10,965 nt of DNA from an uncultured Planctomycetaceae bacterium (GTDB taxonomy: Bacteria; Planctomycetota; Planctomycetia; Pirellulales; Pirellulaceae), in the NCBI GenBank assembly GCA_903927685.1, contig CAIYOB010001536.1, positions 1 to 10,965 on the forward strand. Direction: 5' to 3'. A program made the position numbers and the translations under genes. Below are positions 1-7,054 of this stretch, one piece after another (positions within the stretch are counted from its first letter, which is position 1; every line of letters starts with the position of its first letter). The notes under the pieces were generated by a model. The model worked only from the letters and a program-made list of their open reading frames with translations. It was not told where the DNA came from and did no database searches.

Positions 1-987
1 AGCCATCCCGACGGCGGCGATCTCTGGCGTGCCGCGGTGCTGGCGATCGACGAGGCCAATCGGCAGGGCGGCTATCAGGGCAAACCGTTCCGCCTGGTGG
101 CCCGCTGGTCCGACAATCCCTGGACCGGCGGCGCGGCGAAAGTGACGCAGTTGGTCTACTCGGACAACGTGTGGGCGCTGCTCGGCGGGATCGACAGCGC
201 CAGCACGCACTTGGCGGAACAGGTCACCACCAAGGCCCGCCTGCCGCTGGTCTGTGCGGCCTGCAGCGACCGGACGACCCAGTCGGCGATCGTGCCCTGG
301 ATCTTCTCGCTGCTGCCGGGCAATCACGTGCAGGCCCCGCTGCTCGCCGCGGAACTAGCCCGCCGCGTCGGGGGCCAGCCGTTTATCGTCATCGCTGGCG
401 AAGATCACGATTCCCGCAGCTTTCTCGCCGAATGGAACCGCAGCCTGGCGAAACGTGAACTGGCCCCGCGGTTTCAGTTCATCTGCCGCCCGGGGGACGC
501 GGACAGCGATGCGGCAGCGCGCCGGGCGTGCGCGGCGTGCCCGGCCGCGGTGGTGCTGATCGCTGACGCCGGCAGCAGTGCCCGGCTGGTGCGCGAGCTG
601 CGCACCGCTGGTTTTCACGGGCCGATCTTCGGCGGCCCGGCGCTCGGCCGCCGCCGTTTCTCGGCCGAAGCCGGTCCGGCGGCGGAGCAGGTCATCTGCC
701 CGCTGCTGCTCGAACCCGGTTCGGCGTGGACAGCCTTTGAGGACCAGTTCCAGCGGTGTTCCCAGCGAACTCCGGACTTTGCTGCCGCCGCGACCTATGA
801 CGCCGTCCAGTTGTTGGTCGCGGCGGTACGCAAAGCCGGCCTGAATCGCGTTCGCATCGGCGACGCCCTGCGCGAGCTGTCCCCGTGGGACGGCATGGCC
901 GGGACCGTCCGCTGGGATCCGCTGGGCGGCAACGCCCGCCCAGCGCGGTTGGGCCGGATTTCCGCGTGCCAGATCACGCCCCTCTGA
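1..987 (+). CDS. ABC-type branched-chain amino acid-like substrate-binding protein (5' partial)
   Basis: The reading frame is open from base 1, so the N-terminus, including any signal peptide, lies upstream of the window; 328 residues are visible and the stop is TGA at 985-987. The visible start (LWRAAVLAIDEANRQGG) matches the first helix of type I periplasmic binding proteins of the LivJ/Peripla_BP_6 family, in which a helix ending in D-E-A-N-x-x-G-G precedes the first beta strand. Further family features are ALLGGIDSAST (ligand-pocket loop) and the C-terminal run YDAVQLLVAAVRKAG followed by GMAGTVRWDPLGG. Such proteins sit in the periplasm or on the membrane and bind small ligands for an ABC transporter or a sensor. 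No permease or ATPase gene is visible here, so the ligand cannot be named. Several cysteines are clustered around CAAC, which is unusual for the family. It converges on the kinase gene with a gap of only 46 bases. The GTG at 37 is internal, not the start. Confidence 0.8.
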   Translation, partial: SHPDGGDLWRAAVLAIDEANRQGGYQGKPFRLVARWSDNPWTGGAAKVTQLVYSDNVWALLGGIDSASTHLAEQVTTKARLPLVCAACSDRTTQSAIVPWIFSLLPGNHVQAPLLAAELARRVGGQPFIVIAGEDHDSRSFLAEWNRSLAKRELAPRFQFICRPGDADSDAAARRACAACPAAVVLIADAGSSARLVRELRTAGFHGPIFGGPALGRRRFSAEAGPAAEQVICPLLLEPGSAWTAFEDQFQRCSQRTPDFAAAATYDAVQLLVAAVRKAGLNRVRIGDALRELSPWDGMAGTVRWDPLGGNARPARLGRISACQITPL

Positions 988-1033
988 GGCACGCTCTCCG
1001 GCGGTCAATGCGCTGTCATCGGCGACAATTCGG

Positions 1034-3457
1034 CTACGGTGCGGCAGGCACGGCCGTTTTCCCGGGAACGCGGGCCGGCGTTGCCCGTTTGGGCCGTGGG
1101 CCGCGCGGCGGTGGTCCCCATTTCCCCAGATCCGTCGGCTCGCCCAACATCTGTTGCCAGGCCTCGCGCTGCTCCGCCGTCAGCACCTGGCGGACGCGAT
1201 CGTCGGCGGACGGAGCCCCGGGGTCGCGGATCGGCGGCGGCCAGCGAAAGGCATCCTCCTGGATCTGGTAGATGGCGGAACGTTGCGAGCTGGTCAGGGC
1301 CAGTTGGTCAGCGACTTCCGGCGTGTTCAGCGCCCAAACCCCTTGCCGCTGCCAGACGATCTGCTGGAGTCGCTGGTATTGGGCTGGTTCCAGGGTTTCG
1401 GTCAGGGACTTCAGGCCCGCGTCCAAGTGCTCGCGGAACGTCTTGCGGGCCTGGGCCGGATCGGCGACGGAGGCGTGCCAGAAATTCTTGTTCAACTCGT
1501 CCTGCTCGGCGACGATCTCGCGGACGCGAGCGACCTGGTCCGGCCGCAATCCGAGATGGCGCTGCACGGCCTCTTGGCGGACGATCATCAGCGGCATCCC
1601 GCCCCGCATCACGCCCAGGCGGAAGTACATCGAGAACAAGCCGCGGCGCAGCGATTCGTCGTGCGGACGCTCCCGAAACAGCCGCTCCTGTGTTTGCAGC
1701 GAATACTCCAGGGCGGCGCGGGCCTCCGGCGTCGAGCCGATCGCGTCCAGGATTCTGGCGACCCGCAGATGGCTGGCCGCCAACTCGGTTTGCAGCGGCG
1801 GGTTGTCGCGGGTCTGTTCGATGAATCTCTGGTAGTAGGGCAGGCTGGCCAGCAGCACCGCCTGGCGGATGTCCTCGTCGGTTCCGGTGACGGCCAAGTC
1901 CTCGATGCTGGCCTGGACGAACGAGTCGAGCATTTCCCGGGCCTGGCGAAAGCTCTGCTCTGCCAGCGAGCGCTGCTTCGCCTCGTCGGCGAGCGCGGCC
2001 TGGGTCTGAGCCTGCTTGCGGGCCACTTCTTCGTAGGCGGCCCGTGTCTTGGACCGTTCGCGGGCCACCAGGATGTTGCTGACGGTCAGGCCCAGCACGG
2101 CCAGCACGAGCACGACGACTCCAAACGCGACCATCTGCTTGTGGCGGCGCGCCCACTTGCTGGTCCGCTCCAGCAGTCCCGGCTTCTTGGCGCGGATGGG
2201 GCGGCTGTCGAGGAACCGCTGCAAGTCCTCGGCCATTTCCATGGCGTCCGCGTAGCGTTCCTGCGGTTCCTTGGCCATCGCCTTGAGAATGATCGTCTCC
2301 AGGTCGGCCGGGATGGTGCGGTCGATCCGCCGGGGCGGGACGGGGTCCTGCAGTGTGACGCGGGCCAGTAATTCCTCGCGGCACTGGCCGTCAAAGGCGG
2401 GCCGCAGGGTCGCCAACTCGTACAGCGTGGCCCCGAGCGAGTAGAGATCGGTGCGGTGGTCGACCGCCCCGTGCTTTCCCAGGCTCTGCTCCGGGCTCAT
2501 GTAGCGGTACGTGCCCACGATGTCGCCGGAGGCGGTCAGCTCCACGTCGCTCCGCAGCCGCGCCAAGCCAAAGTCGGTGATCCACAGGTTGCCGCGCAAG
2601 TCCACCAGCAGATTGCCGGGCTTGATGTCGCGGTGCAGAACGTCCAGGCTGTGGGCATGGTCCAGGGCCTCCGCGGCCTGGACGCCCAACCGAGCCACCA
2701 GCTGAAAGAACTCGCCAGCCTTCCCGGTCGACACGGTCGAGATCGCCGCGGAGGCGTGCGTCCGTCCGGCGGCGGCAGTACCCGGCGAAGAGCCTGCCGT
2801 GGGCGGCAGCGGATTCGTGCTCGCCGACCACAAATCGGCTAACACATGCGAGTTGGTCCGCGGCGCTCGCGGTGCCGGCTCCGCCGGGCTGGGCGGGACC
2901 GGCAGGGCCTCCTGCTGCCTTTGGGCGATGACCTCGGCCAAGGTCAAGCCCTCGATCATCTGCATGGCATAGTAATACACGCCTCGTTCACAGCCGACGG
3001 CATACACCGGCACGATGTGCGAGTGATGCAAGCGGGCGGCCGCCAGGGCCTCGTTCTTGAATCGCTCCAGCCGGCGCCCGTCCAGCGTGGCGGCAAAGGG
3101 CAAGACTTTGAGCGCGACGCGCCGCCGCAACGAAATCTGTTCCGCCTCGTACACGATCCCCATGCCGCCGCGGCCCAACTCGTGCAGGATCCGATAGTCG
3201 CCCAACTGGCCGCCGATCGCCGGCGCCGCGCCATCGCCGTCGACGTGATTCTTCGCGGGCCGCTTGTCGTGCATCGCGCGCAAGGCGGGCAGCACGTCCC
3301 GCAACACATCCGCCACCTCGGGGAATCGCGCGGCATAGGTCTCCACGTCCGGGACGTCGCCCTGATCGATGCTCGCCAAGAACTCGTCGGCTGCCTGCGA
3401 GACCAGGATTTCGTGCGGCTGATCGTCCGCGTCCTCGGTTTCCCACGCGTCGCTCAT
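1034..3457 (-). CDS. Transmembrane Ser/Thr protein kinase with extracytoplasmic helical sensor domain
   Basis: This 807-residue protein is a bacterial Hanks-type kinase. An acidic helical N-terminal segment (about 14-64) precedes the catalytic domain (about 86-417). The Gly-rich loop GRGGMG is at 95-100, the ATP-anchoring Lys is K117, the alpha-C Glu is about E136, the catalytic loop HRDIKPGN is at 275-282, DFG at 295-297 and SPE at 321-323, so the kinase should be active. A Pro/Ser/Thr-rich insertion (about 183-246) separates the hinge from the C-lobe. One hydrophobic segment (about 442-464) follows basic residues RRHK, so the C-terminal 340 residues should lie outside the cytoplasmic membrane. 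That part starts with a Gln/Glu/Lys-rich coiled-coil-like stretch (about 465-512). It ends with a domain (about 624-772) that resembles the secreted protein at 6134-6925, then a Pro/Arg/Lys-rich tail. The start ATG overlaps the sigma-factor stop (ATGA), which implies translational coupling. Kinase identity is clear; the signal sensed is unknown. Confidence 0.95.
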   Translation of the reverse strand: MSDAWETEDADDQPHEILVSQAADEFLASIDQGDVPDVETYAARFPEVADVLRDVLPALRAMHDKRPAKNHVDGDGAAPAIGGQLGDYRILHELGRGGMGIVYEAEQISLRRRVALKVLPFAATLDGRRLERFKNEALAAARLHHSHIVPVYAVGCERGVYYYAMQMIEGLTLAEVIAQRQQEALPVPPSPAEPAPRAPRTNSHVLADLWSASTNPLPPTAGSSPGTAAAGRTHASAAISTVSTGKAGEFFQLVARLGVQAAEALDHAHSLDVLHRDIKPGNLLVDLRGNLWITDFGLARLRSDVELTASGDIVGTYRYMSPEQSLGKHGAVDHRTDLYSLGATLYELATLRPAFDGQCREELLARVTLQDPVPPRRIDRTIPADLETIILKAMAKEPQERYADAMEMAEDLQRFLDSRPIRAKKPGLLERTSKWARRHKQMVAFGVVVLVLAVLGLTVSNILVARERSKTRAAYEEVARKQAQTQAALADEAKQRSLAEQSFRQAREMLDSFVQASIEDLAVTGTDEDIRQAVLLASLPYYQRFIEQTRDNPPLQTELAASHLRVARILDAIGSTPEARAALEYSLQTQERLFRERPHDESLRRGLFSMYFRLGVMRGGMPLMIVRQEAVQRHLGLRPDQVARVREIVAEQDELNKNFWHASVADPAQARKTFREHLDAGLKSLTETLEPAQYQRLQQIVWQRQGVWALNTPEVADQLALTSSQRSAIYQIQEDAFRWPPPIRDPGAPSADDRVRQVLTAEQREAWQQMLGEPTDLGKWGPPPRGPRPKRATPARVPGKTAVPAAP

Positions 3458-4083
3458 AGCTTTGACCCCGTGATTCCCTCGGCCACCAGCAGTCCGTGCA
3501 ACCGAAGCAAGGCCCGCCCGTATCGCTTGCGGGCGGCCGCCGACTCAATCTCCAGCACGCAAGCGATATCGTCGTACGACAGCATCTCGAACGTCCGCAT
3601 CAGCAGGATTTCGCGATCGATGTCCGGCAACTGCGCCAGGGCGAGTCGCACCCGGTGAGCGAGTTCCGCCGCCGCGACCTGCTGGCTGGGAGACTTCTCG
3701 TTGGCCAGCAGGTTCTTGGCCAGCATGACGGACGACTGCTCCGGCAGCGGCAGTTCGTTCCCGACCGCCCGGCACGAGGCGCCCAGATGCTTGCGCCGCA
3801 TCATGATCAGCCGCTCGTAGGCCATCTTCCGCAGCCACAGGTGAAAGGGCATCGGCTGGCGCTGCAGGTACTCCGGCAGCCGCCGAAACGCCTCCATCTG
3901 CGTGTCCTGCACGACGTCGGAGGGATCCAGACGGCCGCGCAGCGCCGGGTCAAACCGCAGCCCCACGGAACTTCGCAGCGCAGCTCGATGCCGTAGGAAC
4001 AGCTGATCAAACGCCGGCCGTCCCTGGCGAATTTCGTTCAACAACTCCGCTGTGTCGTCGGAGTCGGGTTTCACATCGCTCAT
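3454..4083 (-). CDS. Sigma-70 family (ECF-type, kinase-associated) RNA polymerase sigma factor
   Basis: This 209-residue protein has the two-domain ECF layout. A sigma-2 region (about 22-100) contains RLDPSDVVQDTQMEAFRRLPEY and an aromatic/basic stretch around FHLWLRKMAYERL. A sigma-4 helix-turn-helix region (about 143-197) contains LPDIDREILLMRTFEMLSYDDIA and ends in KRYGRALLRLHGLL. The DPSDVVQDT motif is typical of the planctomycete ECF groups encoded beside Ser/Thr kinases. The ATG at 4083 is preceded by an AGGGG stretch 8 bases upstream. The stop codon TGA shares bases with the kinase ATG (positions 3454-3457), so the two are surely cotranscribed. No anti-sigma factor gene is present next to it, which suggests that the kinase, rather than a classical membrane anti-sigma, controls it. 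That last point is inference, consistent with known ECF/STK gene pairs. Target promoters cannot be read from this window. Confidence 0.93.
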   Translation of the reverse strand: MSDVKPDSDDTAELLNEIRQGRPAFDQLFLRHRAALRSSVGLRFDPALRGRLDPSDVVQDTQMEAFRRLPEYLQRQPMPFHLWLRKMAYERLIMMRRKHLGASCRAVGNELPLPEQSSVMLAKNLLANEKSPSQQVAAAELAHRVRLALAQLPDIDREILLMRTFEMLSYDDIACVLEIESAAARKRYGRALLRLHGLLVAEGITGSKL

Positions 4084-4188
4084 GGGCGAATCCCCTACCG
4101 CAACTGCGGCTCGCGTTCACCTGTGACCGCCCCGCGCGGAATCCCTTCCCAGGTAAACGCTGCCCCGTCGCAAATGTTTCGGTGATTC

Positions 4189-4202
4189 TCGGAATTTTCC
4201 GA
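4189..4202. promoter_or_regulatory. Perfect 6+6 palindrome in the sigma factor/gspE divergent intergenic region
   Basis: TCGGAA-TT-TTCCGA is a perfect inverted repeat with a 2-base spacer. It sits 106 bases upstream of the sigma-factor start and 131 bases upstream of the gspE start. The size and position suit an operator or part of an autoregulated promoter, but no regulator is known. The rest of 4084-4332 shows no convincing -35/-10 pair on either strand to my reading. Confidence 0.35.
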
Positions 4203-4332
4203 ACTTACGGTACGGCGCCCCGCAACGCTACCCCTCCCCGGGCGGGCAGATAACGCGGTCCGACAAGTCACAATCCGGACGGATCGGCAGTTAAGCCCCG
4301 GTCCCATGTACCACATACCGGAGTTCCGCAGG

Positions 4333-6039
4333 ATGCATGCCGCCGAGATCCTCCTCGAACAGGGATTGCTGACCGAACACCAACTCGACCAGGCCCGCCA
4401 GCACGGCGGCAACTCGATCTTGGACGCCGCTATCGCCCTCCGCTTTGTCACGGAGGACGATGCGCTGCGGGCGATCGGGCGCGCTGTCGGCCTGGACTAC
4501 GCCGACCTGAGCAGCTTGGGAAACGACGGCGAAATGCAAAAACTGCTGGAGGGTTTTCCCCAGAAGTTGATCTACCGCCAATCGCTGTTCCCCATCCGCC
4601 GCTTCAACGGCTCGATCGTCGTTGCCACCAGCGATCCGTTCGACCTGTACCCGTTGGACGAGGTCAGCGCTGCGACGGGACTGTGCGTGACGCCTGTCTT
4701 GGCCAGTCGGCACGAGATCGCCAAGCTGATCAAAAAGCACTTGGGCGTCGGCGGCGAGACGGTCGACAACCTGGTAGCCCAGACGGTGGACGAAGACGAA
4801 GTGCAGCTGCTGGACGGCATCGAAACGGACGGCTCGGAACTGTGCGAACAAGCCCAAGAAGCCTCCGTCGTCCGCCTGGTCAACGAGATGCTGCTGGAGG
4901 CGATCGAGACCCGGGCCAGCGACGTCCATATCGAGTCGCAGCCGTCGGGCATGGTCCTCCGCTACCGGATCGACGGCATGCTGCATCCCCAGCCCCTGCC
5001 GCCGGAGATCTCCCGGTTCGAATCGGCGATCATCAGCCGGCTGAAGATCATGTCCCGGCTGAACATCGCAGAAAAACGCCTGCCGCAGGACGGCCGCATC
5101 AAACTCAAGGTCCGCGGCCGCGAAGTCGACGTCCGCGTCTCCGTGATCCCGATGATCCACGGCGAGAGCATCGTGATGCGGATCCTGGACAAAGGCGCGA
5201 TGCGGTTCGACCTCCGCTCGTTGGGCATGGACGAACGGACTTACGAGATCTACCGCCAGCTGATCGAACTGCCGCACGGGATCGTGCTGGTGACTGGCCC
5301 GACGGGCTCCGGCAAGACAACCACGCTGTACAGCTCGCTGCTGGAAATCAACCAGGCAGACATCAAGATCGTCACCACGGAAGACCCCGTCGAGTACCAG
5401 CTGGAAGGAATCAACCAGATCCAGGTGCATGCGAAGATCGGCTTGAGCTTTGCCCAGTCGTTGCGAAGCATCCTGCGGCATGATCCGGACGTGGTCCTGG
5501 TCGGCGAAATCCGCGACCTGGAGACGGCCGAAAACGCGATTCAAGCCTCCCTGACCGGGCATCTGGTCTTCAGCACCTTGCACACCAACGATGCCGCCGG
5601 CGCCTACACGCGTCTGGTGGATATGGGCGTCGAACCGTTCCTGGTCTCCAGCACCGTCGAAGCGGTTATGGCCCAACGACTGGTCCGCCGCCTGTGCGGG
5701 CACTGCAAGCAGCCCTACCACCCGCGCCGCGAAGACCTGCCGCCGGATTTTCCCTGGGAGGCACTCGATCATGCCCCCCTATTTCGGCCTGCTGGATGTC
5801 GCGAATGCCGCAACGCCGGATATAGTGGCCGGCTTGGGATCTACGAGCTGCTGGTGACCACGGAAGAGGTTCGGCGGTTGGCACATGAGAACGCCAGCTC
5901 GTGGGACCTCAAGAAGGCTGCGGTAGCCAGCGGCATGACGACGTTGCGCAGCGACGGCTGGAAGAAAGCGCTGGCGGGCGCGACTTCGGTGGACGAAGTC
6001 GCCCGGGTCACCAAGGGAGACCGACTGGTGACGACGTGA
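4333..6039 (+). CDS. gspE: GspE/PilB-family type II secretion or type IV pilus assembly ATPase
   Basis: This hexameric cytoplasmic ATPase powers pseudopilus or pilus assembly for type II secretion or type IV pili. From the chosen ATG the protein has 568 residues. An N-terminal GspE_N domain (about 1-140) opens with HAAEILLEQGLLTEHQL, and the ATPase domain fills about 175-568. Walker A GPTGSGKT is at 322-329, the Asp box TTEDP at about 348-352, Walker B DVVLVGEIRD at about 386-395 and the His box STLHTND at 414-420. Two CxxC pairs (C455/C458 and C489/C492) form the zinc-binding tetracysteine motif of GspE/PilB. I prefer the start at 4333 because GGAG (4320-4323) lies 9 bases upstream and family members begin just before the GLLT motif. 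An in-frame ATG at 4306 would add nine residues but has no ribosome-binding site. The gene stands alone: no other gsp or pil gene is visible, so GspE versus PilB is undecided. Confidence 0.93.
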   Translation: MHAAEILLEQGLLTEHQLDQARQHGGNSILDAAIALRFVTEDDALRAIGRAVGLDYADLSSLGNDGEMQKLLEGFPQKLIYRQSLFPIRRFNGSIVVATSDPFDLYPLDEVSAATGLCVTPVLASRHEIAKLIKKHLGVGGETVDNLVAQTVDEDEVQLLDGIETDGSELCEQAQEASVVRLVNEMLLEAIETRASDVHIESQPSGMVLRYRIDGMLHPQPLPPEISRFESAIISRLKIMSRLNIAEKRLPQDGRIKLKVRGREVDVRVSVIPMIHGESIVMRILDKGAMRFDLRSLGMDERTYEIYRQLIELPHGIVLVTGPTGSGKTTTLYSSLLEINQADIKIVTTEDPVEYQLEGINQIQVHAKIGLSFAQSLRSILRHDPDVVLVGEIRDLETAENAIQASLTGHLVFSTLHTNDAAGAYTRLVDMGVEPFLVSSTVEAVMAQRLVRRLCGHCKQPYHPRREDLPPDFPWEALDHAPLFRPAGCRECRNAGYSGRLGIYELLVTTEEVRRLAHENASSWDLKKAAVASGMTTLRSDGWKKALAGATSVDEVARVTKGDRLVTT

Positions 6040-6133
6040 GTTGGAGGTTCAGAACCTGTGCAGAAGCGGCGAGGTTCCTCGCCCTGTTCCCTTTCGTTTC
6101 CCAACCCGAGTTCGTTTTTCGAGGAGTGTTATT

Positions 6134-6925
6134 ATGAAGTGTCTGCAGACCCTGGCCTTTGTCGCCATGATTTCGATGGCTTCGTTCGCGTGGGCCCAGC
6201 CCGGCGGCGGCCGCGGGCCCGGCGGCCCCGGCGGGTTCGGCGGCCCCGGCGGCTTTAGCATGAGCCTCCTGGACTTGGCGCGCATCGAGGCCGTCCAAAA
6301 GGAGATTGAGGCGGTCGACGATCAGCTCAAGGGGATCGAAAAGCTGGCCGAGGAAATGCGGGCCAGCCGCGGCGAGCGGCCGAGAATGGACTTTGGCAAC
6401 ATGTCCGAGGCGGAACGCGAAAAGGCGTTCGCCGACATGCGTGCCCGCCGCGAAAAGGAGACGGCCACGGCCAATGCCAAGCTGGCCGAAGTGCTGCTGC
6501 CGCACCAGATCGAGCGGCTCGAGCAGATCAACCTGCAAACGCGCGGCACGGCCGCCCTGTCCGATCCGAAGATCGCGGCCAAGCTGTCGCTGACGGATGA
6601 CCAGAAGAAGAAGCTCGAAGCCGCGATGACGGCGAACATGGAGTCGATGCGGACGCAGATGCAGCAGCTGTTCCAGGGCGGCAATCGCGACCAGCAGAAC
6701 CGCGACCAGATGCGCGAGAAGATGACGCAGATGAGGAAAGAGGCCGACGAGAAAGTCCTGGCCGTCCTGACGGCCGACCAGAAGGCCGCCTTTGAGAAGC
6801 TGAAGGGCGCCGCGTTCACGATGCCCGAGGGCGCGTTCGGACGCGGTCCCCAGGGTGGCCAGCGCGGCGGTGACCAAGGCGGTCGGCGCGGTGGCGACCA
6901 GGGTGGCCGGCGCGGCGGGAACTGA
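6134..6925 (+). CDS. Secreted Gly-rich helical protein with planctomycete-type Q-rich repeat domain
   Basis: This 263-residue protein of unknown function is exported. A signal peptide (1-21) has the basic start MK, a hydrophobic core and a probable cleavage after SFAWA. A Gly/Pro-rich segment (about 23-41) follows, then a charged, mostly helical domain (about 44-228) rich in Glu, Lys, Gln and Met. The tail (about 233-263) has tandem GGDQGGRR units. Landmarks in the helical domain are R-x-E-A-V-Q at 50-55, the segment from about L122 to Q157 with QIxLQxxGxxAL spacing, KLSLTDDQ at about 150-157 and VLTADQ at 211-216. The same landmarks recur in the extracytoplasmic region of the kinase at 1034-3457. 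GAGGAG (6121-6126) lies 7 bases before the ATG, which supports this start over an upstream in-frame ATG at 6041. The domain resembles the LTxxQ/Spy type in a loose way, but I cannot assign a ligand. Confidence 0.8.
   Translation: MKCLQTLAFVAMISMASFAWAQPGGGRGPGGPGGFGGPGGFSMSLLDLARIEAVQKEIEAVDDQLKGIEKLAEEMRASRGERPRMDFGNMSEAEREKAFADMRARREKETATANAKLAEVLLPHQIERLEQINLQTRGTAALSDPKIAAKLSLTDDQKKKLEAAMTANMESMRTQMQQLFQGGNRDQQNRDQMREKMTQMRKEADEKVLAVLTADQKAAFEKLKGAAFTMPEGAFGRGPQGGQRGGDQGGRRGGDQGGRRGGN
6863..6920 (+). repeat. 24-base tandem repeat coding for the GGDQGGRR tail
   Basis: Two 24-base units (6863-6886 and 6887-6910) and a 10-base partial third unit lie at the 3' end of the secreted protein gene. 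The units differ mostly at third codon positions (for example GGC/GGT), so the amino acid repeat is kept while the DNA has drifted. This suggests selection on the Gly/Arg-rich tail rather than a very recent slippage event. Confidence 0.7.
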
Positions 6926-6945
6926 GCACGCGCCCGTCCCGATAA

Positions 6946-6967
6946 ACCCTCCCGCCCGCGGGACGGT
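6946..6967. repeat. REP-like GC-rich palindrome, copy A (imperfect)
   Basis: ACCCTCCCGC (6946-6955), a CC loop, and GCGGGACGGT (6958-6967) form a 10-base inverted repeat with one mismatch. An alternative perfect 8-base pairing exists between CCGTCCCG (6934-6941) and CGGGACGG (6959-6966). It is followed by TCGG, as is copy B 56 bases downstream. No U-tract follows, so it is not a canonical intrinsic terminator, though it lies between convergent genes. Confidence 0.5.
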
Positions 6968-7000
6968 CGGCTTGCGGACGCGAGCCGCCTGTCCCGGCAA

Positions 7001-7024
7001 GACCCTCCCGCCTGCGGGAGGGTC
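7001..7024. repeat. REP-like GC-rich palindrome, copy B (perfect 11-base arms)
   Basis: GACCCTCCCGC (7001-7011), a CT loop, and GCGGGAGGGTC (7014-7024) are perfectly complementary. It shares its core and the trailing CGG with copy A, so the pair looks like a dispersed or tandemly duplicated intergenic palindrome. It lies between the 3' ends of the convergent secreted-protein and thiolase genes and may end transcription in both directions or stabilise 3' ends. A further inverted repeat, CCTGCCC/GGGCAGG (7060-7066 and 7074-7080), lies inside the last codons of the thiolase. Confidence 0.55.
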
Positions 7025-7054
7025 GGACGCGGTAGCGGCCGGGGAGGGGTGTGG

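Noticed and set aside
988..1033. Intrinsic terminator between the convergent binding-protein and kinase genes
   Set aside because: I found no stable hairpin followed by a U-tract in the 46 bases.
1154..2371. Plus-strand frame of 405 codons opposite the kinase gene
   Set aside because: It is the antisense of a GC-rich coding region; the product has no family features while the minus-strand kinase motifs are unmistakable.
4291..5772. Minus-strand frame of 493 codons opposite gspE
   Set aside because: Antisense shadow of a gene with complete Walker and zinc motifs; the product is a low-information string rich in His, Asp and Gln.
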